Assembly: GCA_030549775.1 (NCBI GenBank) | Contig: CM060177.1 | Span: 87,949,236-88,013,235 of the forward strand | Origin: Tamarix chinensis | Lineage: Eukaryota > Streptophyta > Magnoliopsida > Caryophyllales > Tamaricaceae | Reading direction: 5' to 3' | Length of the DNA: 64,000 nucleotides | Shown: positions 34,626 to 47,100 of the stretch, one piece after another | Numbering within the stretch: the stretch's first letter is position 1 | Layout: every line of letters begins with the position of its first letter | Notes under the pieces: generated by a model | Told to the model about the DNA's origin: nothing | Database searches by the model: none | Seen by the model: the letters and a program-made list of their open reading frames with translations, nothing else | Position numbers and translations under genes: made by a program

Positions 34626-37600
34626 ATTCCACATAAAATTCAAGCACACCTAATTGTTCCACTTGCATTAGATGCAAGGCTATTTAGGGAAGGATATAAC
34701 CCTAAAACTTTATTAATAACTTAGAATTAAATAAAATACATCAATGACTATAATTTGTAAAATGTTATCAATCTTCAAACAAACCAACAAGAAAACTTAC
34801 ATTACACACATAATATATAAAAATTGAGATGAAAACAATACAACTCTAGAACACTATATTCTCTCACTCAACCCTAGCATATTCATTCATTCACTCCTTA
34901 GTGTGGTCATACATAACCTACACAAGTTTATCTACTCCCCACAAAAATTCATGATCATCATAGCTATTGTTTAAAACAATTAACAAGCTACCTCGGTCCC
35001 ATAGCTAAATAACTCATTGTATATAGAAGGTAGATATAATAATCTATAGCACATATATAGTAAGAACCACATGCAAAACCTCACAATTAATAACATACAC
35101 AATGTCACCATTTATTAATCCTTGATATTAAGTGATTACATAGTACACTAACCTATTTTAATTAATTAAGTACATCATCCTACTAGGAAAATCACTTGAT
35201 AAGAAATAATATAAATAAGAATACATAAGCATACCAAGACCAAGTCATTAGAGGATTGATTGCTCCTAGGTCGTCCAAGTGGACCGCAACCTAAAAGTTA
35301 TACCTCCTTTATCTTATGATCCGTAAGCATGCACACCATCTAAGTGAACCACAACCTTAATAGAGTATATTTTGAGCTTTACTAACCAAATATAGATAGT
35401 CAAGTGTAACCATGTGACTAATTACCACTACAATCAAGGGGAAAACATAGCTAATTCAACTTTGGGAGGTCTAGCAAGAGGACCCTAAACTCATTCTTAT
35501 TTTTCAATCAAGTTGTTCACGTTTTAATTAAGGTGAGCACATAATGCATATTACTTTCCATAAATTACATCTTTTAATAATTAGGTTATGCTCTATACTT
35601 ATTACTTTATATAACATACCACTTCTAAATATGGAATTTTCCATAAATAGATCATACCACATGTAGCTCACTTCTTTTAAATAAATTAATTTTTATAACA
35701 ATATTCATACTATCCATAATAGAACTTTCTAAGTTAACTAATTTTCAAAAAATAAAGATAATAATTCGTCAACATAGTCAAACATAACAAATCAAGTCGA
35801 CATACCAATGAATCTTAAAATTTAATTATAAGTCACTTTAGCAACAACAATACAAATTGTACCACAAACTACCAATTTTCCTAATTCATCAAATATCACT
35901 ACAACCTAAATAACTTGAGCTACACAACTCAAAATTATGCATCGACAATTGCTATGGAAAGTAAACATTTGAGGCTTCTATTTTAAATATAATAAGTTGG
36001 GTAAATTTTAATTAATGATTTTCTATAATTTTATAAAAACGACACATGGTAGCAATCTCAACTGAGAGTTACCACCAACCATATAAAATCATAACATTTA
36101 CACACAAGTTATGGTATCATACAAACATGAGCTAAATTTAATAAACAAACTCTAAGCTAGTTAAATCAACATGGTAATCAACCGATATCATGTTTATCTC
36201 ATAAGCCCTTTCACTTGCATCCACACACACACTAAAGATCATATGCCGCATGAAACCATAGAAGTTAACTTTATATATTCAAATAAAATCACAACTTTTA
36301 CATATTGCAATGCTTTCATTCCAAGGCATATATATAACATAAAATCATACCATCATTAAACTATTTTTAATATAAATAATTATATTCTTTTTTGCACAAT
36401 ATAACACAACTCATCAATATACATCACATATATCACAAGTTCATGTAAATACTATATATCACATAAAATAATAAAAAAAGAATCATAAAAAGACATAATT
36501 TGTATATTATTTGAAAAACTTATAATTTTTCACATATAATTTGTATATAAACTCTATTTTACAAGAAATTAATTAGAATCATAACTAATACACTCATAGA
36601 ATTCAAAGTAGGCTCACCGAAGGGAGAAAAATCTTTATATATGTCCATATAAGCTCTTAGAGTAAGAGAAGGTATTATCCTATGAATTCTTCAAAAGCTT
36701 TTATAAAACTCTAATCTTGATAGAAATTTTGAATTCAAAAGAATTATTTTAATATAATACTGGAGAAGAAATAATAATTGTGAAAATAGAATTTTTACGT
36801 AGTTAAATATGTCTTGAAGAGAGGTAGACTATGATGAACATTATGAATGGTGTGTGATGGAAGGATCAATATGTTTTTTTTTATTGTGGAGGGTTTTATG
36901 GGTTTTTTAAGCGCTTATAGGTAAGTAGCTAATTAGAAGATATTTATATATTGTTTGGGAAGGAAATAAAAATCATAGAAATATAATAACATAAGACTTA
37001 GACAAAATTTAATGTAGTTTCTTATCAAATTTCTTAATAACTCAAAAAAATTAGGTTTTAGGTCTTGAAATAATCTTTCCAATGCAAGTTAAATTGCTCA
37101 AATATGATATTGTAGGAAAACGTTATAGCCAAATTATTGGCTACTAATTAGGAAATGAAGTAAGTAATATAAAGTTTAAAAGAAAAAGTTGAAGGACTTT
37201 CCCATATATATAATAAAATTTGGCAAGAATATACAATTTAAGAATAAGAAAACTTTGAATGATCAAATAAATCTCAAAACCATATCTTTTATATATATAT
37301 ATATGTATATATAAAAGTTGGTGTTCATAAGGAAAAGGTTGACTAATTTTTCTTGATGCTAGTCAGAAACACAAAACATCAAAAATAAGTATTTCACACA
37401 AAGCAAGCAATAATTGAATCACAACAAGAAGAAGAATTTGGTGAACTTGAGGGTTAGGTTTTGATTTTGGGGGTTATGGTTTCCGATTGAGGTTTAAGGT
37501 TTATGGGTTAATTTGATGGGGCTATTAATGATGAATGAATGGCAAGATTAAGAGTTAATTATGGAATTTTAGGGTAAAAATTAATAGGTTAATTAAATAG

Positions 37601-39004
37601 AAAAAACTTTGCTTGGAAGAGGGTTAAGGTTTCGAGAGGTTAAAGATGAAGAATGTTGATGGTGGATTATAGTATGATGGTGGACGATTTTGATGATTGA
37701 AATTGGGATATGAATGTGTGTGATTTAAACACAAACTAAATCTCTTTAATAACATATAAATTGATTAGAAAAAAAATTGAATAAAAATAACAAAAATATT
37801 AATATTAAGAAATAACTCACAAAGAGAACTAATTGAGGAATCAAACTCAACTTGATTGTAATGCATTCTCATCAACATAGACATGAACTTTATTTTTATA
37901 ATTGATTAGTCACCTCCTCAAATATATGATTCTCCATGAAAATATAAACTAAAACTAAAAGATAAAAATCACACAAAATCTAGACTAAAAAGCTACACAC
38001 TCTCATGCATACAATGCCTTTTAAGGTATTTAATGGTTGGAAATGCCATCATTGGTGGAAATCTCATGCGATGAGCAACCTATCAAGTTGATGAGCCTTG
38101 GATTTGGTCACCCTTAATTAGTCCAAATGACCAAGATCAACATCAATTGTTATTGCCTATTTTCACTTGGTGTTTGTTGATACCACAACCCAACCAAGAA
38201 CATGCATATCCAGAGATTAAAAACATCTTGGACGATCACACTAAAATATTTCTATGAGCTTTGGACCACATATTTTCCTTAGGTGAAACACTCAATCAAC
38301 ATTAAGCCCTACCGATACCCATATTTTTAGACACTCAACTAAATCAAAAGATAAATCTTGCAACTTAATAAGATAAAGATTGTAAGACTAACAATATATA
38401 ATATCTACTAACTAATTCTAAATTATGACTCATATGGTCGATCCTCCCTCATATTGGACATTAATGGCATGTTCAAATCATGCATTTTCATTAAAATTTT
38501 CAATAATAACCATCCAATCCCTCCTTGGTCCATAATGAAACAAATAAGCACCTTATTAGACATAATTTTATTAGTTTAGTTCATTTCCTCCACCAAGGCT
38601 AAAATAATGGACTCTAATATGAAATAAGTAAACCCATATCTTGTATAATTTGTTGGACATTATCTTGCATCATTTCTATAAAATAAAATATAACCGAAAA
38701 ATTATTTTTATAAAATTTTATTCCATCCTTCTTTGGTATTTTATACAAAATAATGATCTTATGTAAGCTTTTAAAATAAAGTAAATATATAAACACTTTT
38801 GAAATAGTTTTTTAAACGTTTCTAACATATTAGTGTGTGAAAGTATTAAATTACCAACAATAGAAATTTTTCTAAATAAAAAAAGTTTCTCAAATAGAAA
38901 TTATCCTCAAAATACTTCTAAAAATGTATGGTATTGCATTCTATAAAAACCAGTATAAAAATAATTATATCCAAAATAAAGTTTAAAATTTTGGAGATAT
39001 TACA
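34626..39004 (-). repeat. AT-rich region ending in an LTR-like terminus; possible outer LTR
   Basis: The plus-strand right end AAATTTTGGAGATATTACA (39004) is, inverted, TGTAATATCTCCAAAATTT. That resembles the start of LTR-B (TGTAATACCCTAAAAATTT). It may be the remainder of a minus-oriented LTR into which LTR-A inserted, with its other part at about 24800-25088. No target duplication could be found. No gene was recognised; there is a TA-rich run near 37290-37315. Confidence 0.35.
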
Positions 39005-42000
39005 ATAACACCAGACAAAATCCACCCTCTTACAACCTAAGGAGAAACTACTTGTCTAGGGCACACATTTTTAGGTCCATGACTTCATGTTCAAATGGCT
39101 TACCTACTCATGCGCTATTTCATAAAATAAAATTACTACAACCTATTCAAAGGTTGTCCACCAACAACTTAATAAGCTAAGTTACCTAAGTAACTAAGCA
39201 CTTTATCCCACAAGATAAGTGAGGCATTTGCATTAACCCATTTGCCACTGCATACATTACACCAAACTTGTTGTGTTCTTATTTTTGATGCTCACAAATA
39301 ATGAGATTTTATCTATGTTCTATGTTTTGACACTTTGCAACCTTGAGAAGTTTAAAGAAAAAAAATAAAGGAACAGAATGATGTATGAAGATTTAGAAGT
39401 TTGGAAGAGTTTACAGGCTTAGGTATGGATGTGAGGTAAAGAAAAGGTCATGGGAATATTACTTACAGTTATAGCATAAATTCTCCTTAAGGGTCCATTA
39501 TCCTCAACTGATTTATGCTGATAAGATTAGATAGGGTCAGACCTTATATGATAAAAAAAAGTTTAATTTGTTATTAGTATTATTCTACTATTATTAGTAC
39601 CATAAATAATATTTTTTTTAATTATATTATTACTATTTCTATCATTACTACTAAAATTATAATTATTATAAATATTTTTATTATTACCAAAATTTTGCTA
39701 ATTTAAACAAATTGATCTAAAAATAAGGTAAGGAAAGAAAACCTTGAATTTTCAAACTAACTTTTTAGTTGAAAACTAATTATAATTTCATATGAAGTTA
39801 TTTGAAAATATAGGAGTCTAATTTTTTAGTGGAAAAATATTTTTTTCTCAATAAAATATAATTTAATGTGAAATTTTGCTTATCATGATGCCTTTTATAA
39901 TATACACTATATATTCTAGGTTTTTCCAAAATTATGGTAAAATATTTGAAAAGAAATTACTTTATAGGAAAGATATTTGTTGGTCAAGTAGAAGATAATT
40001 TTACATTAAATATATTTTGTGATTCTCAAGAAATCGTATCTCCATGACAAAATCTTACTTTTGTTTAAATTATATTTTCACATGGTTTTAATAAAATATA
40101 ATACTAATTACTAGTATGGCGATTTTGGTAAATTAGAAGACAAATCTAACATAGTATAGCAGTTTTATTTACTTGTAAATAATACAAAACATAGATAAGT
40201 ATATAATAAATAAATAAAAAAGACAAATTCTACATAAAAATATATATAAACTCTTTAGGGGTTCATGTCTTGGTCATACTTTACTTTGCTAAGCTAAATG
40301 GTGTTGATGGTGGGTGATGAATGGGTGTACAAAATTGAATATCTTTATTCATTCAAATTTATTCATATTTAAATTTGGCTTATCAAGACATCCGAAAAAT
40401 GAAGTTGAATATCAGATATATTTGGGAAGGAGGATGTATGATAGAATAAACTCCACATTGATACCATGACATTTAACTTAACTCCACTTAGGTATGTATT
40501 TCTAAATAATCTCGCCATTAAGGTTGTTGACGAGACAAATCCCCTCAATTCAATTCCAACTCATTTTTTTAAGGCTCAAATAAAATGAGTTTGCCACAAG
40601 TTTGACTCAAAAAGGTTCACAAGCTATTCGGATAAACTCTTTTAATGTAAAGGAAGAAAATCAACTCATTTATCATGATTTGATTAGTGGCTCGATCAAC
40701 TCATTTAATTATTCAACTTGATTAACTTATTTAAATATTTATTTTATTTATAAATATTTTTTATGCAGACAAGTCGATCCTATAAATGAACTAATGAATG
40801 AGCTAAACCTATGTTGGCTTATAAACAAACTAGGCAATCCTATCATGGTTCAAGATAAGCTCGTTTAATAAACAAACATAAAAATAAAACTTAAACATGA
40901 TTCTTTTAGGTAAACAAACAAGACGAGCGGAGCACTAATTGAACCTAGTAAAGGTAGCTCATGAGCTTCTTTCATTCATCAATGGTCCTAATCATTTAGA
41001 TATCATGTGTTTAAATTTTTTATCTCACTTTAGTACCATCATAATTATTTTTTTAGTTTTATATGACTAAAATGATGAATTTCATATTATTAAATATTTT
41101 TAAATATAAATTAAAAAACTAAATATTTTAATATTTTTTCTTTTTATTTTATTTTTTGAATTTTCTCAATTAATTTTTGAATATTTTAATATTATATTAC
41201 TTTTTATTTTTTTAAAAAATATAAAATATATATTGAAAATATTAAAATTTTCCCATTTAACTCAAAAAAAAATCACATTTTTTTTTCATCCTTTTCATAT
41301 AAAACTCAAAACATCAATAAGATGGTACTAAAATGAAACAAAAATTAAATATATGGTACCTAATTTGAATAATTTAAAACACATAATACCTAAGTAAAAT
41401 TAAGCCAAATGTCATAATACCTAAGCAAAATTTACCATGTCTGATTTCACTTATATTCAAAATAAGAAGCATATATTTAGACGGAGAAAATATTGGTTAC
41501 AATACACATAATATATTATCATATGTTCCATAATATAATTGAATACATTCAAAATATAGTATGATGCGCTTTAATGCATGATGATATGATAGAATACATT
41601 CAAATATGAAATACTACAAAATCATATATATGATATACATGATCTTATACCCAAACTATATTGTAAAACATTCAAAACATAATAAAATATGTTTACTAGA
41701 AAACACTACATATTTGATCATCTTGGATAATATTTTCAAGTATGTAAGGCAATGTAAAATAGATTACTCTTTCAATTAGGATCTTACACACCAAAACCAT
41801 TGACATTGTTTCTTTGTTTGAATTAAGATGGCACTATTTGTTTATTGCTCAAGTTGTTAGTATTATATCTAATTACATAATAACAAAAGAAAATTCTAAT
41901 TTTATATAATTTATCTCTGTCTTAAAAATATTCATTTCAATTCTCATATTTTATCTTTCTCTAGTTAGTAAATAAATTTTATATATTTCTATCTTCCACT

Positions 42001-43532
42001 CTCCTAATTAATTTCAAATCTCATTGAATATTATACAAGTAAATTACTCTACATAGAATATGAATAATACTATTCTCCATAGTCATATTTATATCCAAGT
42101 CAACTATAATTTATTTCTCATACTCAAAATATAAATTTAAAATGTAAACAAAAAAATATGAAAGTAATTGATTTTATCTATTCATACAAACATCTAGATT
42201 TTTATTTTATTTTTTTTGTATTAGTATACAAATTATGACAAATCCTATAAGAATACCTATGCAATGCACGATATTCTAAACTAGTAAGGAAAATACTACT
42301 TGCACTATTGGATTATGCTCTCTAAGGCAATTTCATAAATGCCGCTCTGGCAGTAACAGGTTCTCTTTGAATATATATTTTGTTGTGAACCCACAAATTA
42401 TGATAAACTTCGGACTGAAATTGTTGAATCACCAACTTTAATTGAGATCATAGGCTGAGATAACTATGGTTTGGATTAAGCATTGCAACCTCTTTGAATA
42501 ATAATGATACCTGGGGTAATATAGGTAGGTTGATTAATCTTACTTCCATGATCTCATCGTATATCTGTTTCTATTCGCCACTTCAGCAACTCATCAGCGA
42601 ACTCAAAATCAAGCACATGTAAAGAAAGCATCAGAGCATTAGTTTGATGATATAATCATCATCATAAAGTCTAATCAAATGCTTCAACAAAAACGCTTGA
42701 ATATTCCGCAGTTGTTCCGGCCTAACAAGTTGTCAGAAACAAACATGTTTGCTGCACCTGGAGTAGTTCAATGATTATCTAAGCTTAATGTAGATTTTCC
42801 GCTTGGTTCCTTTGTCCTTTGTTTCAGCAGAAAACTGGAAACCGATGTACGTATCAATTTGATTCGTACAACTTTGACGAAGCCTGTGAATCGAAACTCG
42901 CCCGCATACTTGCTGCTTTAGATTAGCTATTAGCTTCGCACAATGCCCTGCTTCTTGTATTTCAACTTAATTGAATGACAAGGCTCTTTTCTAGCTGCAA
43001 TAAACCTATACACCAATCTCCCTGTGGAATTGATCACATTTGCCATAAGTGGTCAATGATACAGCGGCCTAGCAACGGATCTGAAGGAAATATGGATCAA
43101 GCATAGCACAGCCGTAACAGCTTCCTACATGTGCTATATAGCTCAGCTCCTGTATTACGTTTCAAGAGAGCCACTAAACTCCACATTTGCTGTTAGGTAT
43201 GTTATATTAGCGTGCTAAGAATGATAATTGTTTACAGAGCCGTGAGACATGCATGTTTTTATGCAACGATTATGAAGCTGACTGAGGGACAATAACTGCT
43301 TGGAATTGTCAATGATGATGTTGATTGGCCTACATGGATCGATACCGAATCACCAGAACAGTGGAATCCCCTTCAACTGCTACAGACAGAAAACGGAATC
43401 TTAGACACACAACACTGGACATGTCTATGGAACACCATCGTTGCAGGGATAATCAAACTGATAGATGGATCGCTATGTAGGAATTGAGCAAATTAGATGC
43501 CGACACAATCTAGTCATGAAGACCTCTCGCTT
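39005..43532. other. AT-rich intergenic DNA
   Basis: No convincing coding region was found. Around 40540-40980 there are repeated 'aactcattt'/'gagcta'/'aataaacaaac' words typical of a decayed short DNA transposon, with no definable ends. From about 42280 to 43530 the sequence is less AT-rich and more complex, with short open pieces on both strands. It could be an old gene fragment or 3' flanking DNA of YJU2; I recognise nothing specific. Confidence 0.35.
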
Positions 43533-43706
43533 TGCACTCATCTTTCTAGCCACAAGTAAATCTCTATCACTTACATCAAATCTTAAAGAGGCTTAAATGA
43601 GCAAATCGTTGGTCCTGGGGATAGCATTTAAATCTCTTAAGATTTGATGTATGGTGGTAACAAAATAAGTGACAGAGATTTACTGGTGGCTAGAAAGGTG
43701 AGTGCA
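43533..43706. other. Long foldback (stem about 67 bp) downstream of YJU2
   Basis: TGCACTCATCTTTCTAGCC (43533) pairs with the complement of GGCTAGAAAGGTGAGTGCA (43688-43706). TAAATCTCT, TCACTTA and TACATCAAATCTTAA pair likewise. The loop is about 25 nt (43600-43624). The right arm has about 16 extra bases near 43652. It lies 232 bp past the YJU2 stop codon, possibly in its 3' UTR. Confidence 0.85.
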
Positions 43707-43937
43707 GGTTAGTGACAGCTCTTGGCATAACATCAAGCCAATTAGCCTGGATATGCATTACAGGAAAGAAAACCTAAACAAATTGCTTCTAGGCTTCTAG
43801 CAACAACTGTTCCAACAATGACACCACAAATGAGTGATGGAAATAATATAAGGAAGCTCTTCTGTATATTAAGCAATGCCATATCATTAAGATGTAAGAA
43901 ATGGAAAACAGCGCCTGACATACAATACAGCTTTTGA

Positions 43938-44155
43938 TCATTCGTCTTCATCGCTGTCATAATTTTGACACAATGATAAGAGTCCAGTGCTGCGCTCGGG
44001 CTGTTCACATTTTGAACCTCGGCTACTGTCGTTACCTCCTATCATTGATTCATCAGTTTTAGCCTCATTTTCATTGTTTGTAGCTGGAGTCGGCTTCTTC
44101 ACGACTGAAATTTTCACCGATTGAGATTTCAGAAGGTAAATGTTGCCATCAGCGC
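43938..44155 (-). CDS. YJU2: YJU2 coding exon 8 and stop (residues 269-340)
   Basis: The acceptor is AAATTTCAG|GCGCTG. The exon encodes [20 protein letters not shown], then a low-complexity Asn/Glu/Ser tail ending in the acidic DSDEDE and TGA at 43940-43938. A 111-bp intron separates it from exon 7. Confidence 0.96.
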
Positions 44156-47100
44156 CTGAAATTTTAAGCAAACACAGATAAGGCAACTTCAACATGACAA
44201 ACTGTAGTAGGAAAAAATTTTAAAAATAAAATAAAATAAAATCTTTACACCAAACAACATACTAACCAGTTGTCTTTAAGGAACTGAGGTGACTTTTCTT
44301 TGTCAAGTAATCGGTTGGTTTGCCAAAATCTTCACCCACGACTTTTGGTTTCTAAACCAGAGATAAACAGTGTTACAATTTACATGCCAGCTAAATAGCT
44401 AAACCCAAAAAAATATTTCTTATGTTATCACCCAAAATTTCATGGCAAGAAACTCAAATATAAACAAAAGTCCAACAAAATAAATCTGACTAGTTTTTGT
44501 CATATGCAAATAGAAGAAACTGACGCCTCAATACCATAGACATAAGCAACCAAGTCTTAAAAAGGCAGATCAGCCTTTTAATGTCAAGAAACAATGACAT
44601 AAATTTACGATGTGAGGCTTAAGAAAATGGCTGCTGTAAATGTGAAAAACAGACGATCATCTCATGTAATACTTGTCGGTTACTTTAGAGACAACCGAAT
44701 CATTTGTCAAGTGATACTAACAATTACAATGAGGGTACATCAACATGTCAATTCCATGAATATTAATTGTAGAAAAAGGAGAGATTTTTCTTTATTCAAA
44801 ATTTCTCCAATCTCTTTCAGACTTTCAGACATGAAAGAATATATGTAAATAAGCATTTGGAAATCCTATACCTTAGTTTCCCTCAAATACCCTTACCCTT
44901 GATTTATGACAGTCAAATATGGTTTTATACTACATGCACCCCTTTTTCCCTCTGTTACTTCCCTAACAAATGTCAAAAATAATACTGAAATTTACTCTCT
45001 TTTTTTCCATTTGTACGCCAAAGTACCATTTGTGCCTGCTTCCCCCCCTCCCCCCCCAAAAAAAAATAATAATAAATCCTCTCTCTCCTGTTAGCACTAA
45101 AATCAAATAAAACACAGCAATGCAAATCAGAAGCAAAAAACACCTGGATGACCCAAATTGGGAACTAAAACAAACAAAAACTCAATAAACCATAAAACTC
45201 CAAAAATCATAACCCAAGTCCAAGTAAACCCATACAAAAAATGGAGGAATACTGTGCTGTCCACATTGCAGAACCAATGATCAGGTTATGATACCAAATC
45301 GTAAATAGGACACAGCTGTATTCCAAAACCAAATAAAAAGAGAAGGAAAACCCAACTGTCCGATACTTTGTTTTCACACAACCCAAAACCCAATCCTAAT
45401 AATTCACCTCTCACTCACTAAAATTTAGGGCCTGTTCTCTTCACCTTATTTTCAAATGAGAAATCAAAATTTTAATAACAGAAACAATATAAAATTAAAG
45501 ATAACAATTGTAATATTAATAATGATAACAGCGATAATAATAGTAATAAAAATATTAAATATGGCAATAACATTACTGGTATAATAAAAATTATATCAAC
45601 AACAAAGTTAGACACTATCAGCGAAGAAATAGTAGGAAAATGAGTTTTGTATGCGCCTCGCACAACCTAACTACCATGACAGCGACCATACCAAGGAGGT
45701 AGTTATGACTTGAAAGAAATCAGCTAATCATCCTGTGCCACTGTCAGGTCCAGTTGGTAATCAAGGATCTTCGATTAAAAAGCTGCATCATGGGCGAAGA
45801 TGGGGACATCAAAAGAAGAGTTGTCGAACAATATGCTTTTTTTGTGCGGGGGTCGTTAACGGAGGCCCAGACAATTTGAAGGGAGAGCAGAGTATTTAAG
45901 TAATGTTGTCGCCAAACCATAGTGTATCCAACAAATCATCCCAGTACTAGGCAACACAAGAGGATGTCACTCTTGATCCTGAAGAGAAGTGTGAAAGAAA
46001 TGTTGCACAATTGAAGATCTAAACAGGGAATGAACTTGCAGTATGTAGCTCCAAATGTGGTGAAAGAGAAAACAGAGGTGCAAATGCTGAAAGACGCGAT
46101 AGAGAAGGAAGCACAGCATCAAATCCATACCTTGGTTGGTTATGTTCCAGGACTAACTCCTACATACTCTCAAATGGCCAGGTATGCAAGCCTGCAATGG
46201 CAATTCCTTTCAAAGGAACCATGAACAGGTTTAATTCCTTTTCAATTTTCATGTGAAGAACATATGAACCTGTTTTTTGATAGGCTGTTTTGGACTTTTG
46301 TTACCCATTCCCTACTTTTAAGGCCATGGAGTCCGGAAGTGGATTTTGATAAGTCGGACTGGTATGTCCTTCCCTTGTGCATACTGTTGCCAGGCTTGCC
46401 ATTACACCTCTGGTCTGTGATTTCTTAAGCAGATTGGGTTGTTTGACTGGGAAACGTGTGCTGATGCAATAACTATATACCTCATTTTTCGAAAACCCCT
46501 ATTCATTGATTTGAGCACTTGAAAATAAAATTATCTTACGTTGCATGTTTTCTTACACCTTTTAGAAATTTGAAACTCTTGTTACATTTTTAAAACATTT
46601 CGTTCTCGTTTCTTTGTCAAGTCTTGTGAATTTGACTTCTGTAGACTTCCGAGCCACTATTGGCCTTTAAACTTTTTTGAAACTCATCTCTAATATGGAC
46701 ATTTAAATTTCCCATATTTTTCTGAGTCTCCTAAACTCTTTCAAAATTTCAAATCAAGTTGTTGGTAAAAAGATACTATTAATTGTACCAATGCGTCTTA
46801 AATGCATTTTCAAGGCCCAAAATGACCATTTTGGCTATCTAAATTCTATGAAACTTCAGGCATCATTAAATTTCATTTAATTAAGCTCTTAATGATTGTA
46901 AAATGTTATCTAATTATATTTATCTAACAAATCATCAAATACAACTTTTCTTCTTCCAACTTTTATCAAATCTCATGAGAATCGATCCAAACCATCCATT
47001 CTTGATTAAAATGAGTTTAGACCACTCATTCTTGGCCCTTGGGCTGTGCCACCTGCCTTGCTTGATTGTCATCAAGTTTTATTTCACAGCCTTAGTGTAA

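Noticed and set aside
42300..43530. Possible gene fragment downstream of YJU2
   Set aside because: The composition is less AT-rich, but no frame on either strand exceeds a short piece and no protein family is recognisable, so no gene is called.
43742..44008. 88-aa minus-strand frame overlapping YJU2 exon 8
   Set aside because: It is out of frame with the YJU2 coding sequence and shows no family similarity; shadow of the last exon and 3' flank.
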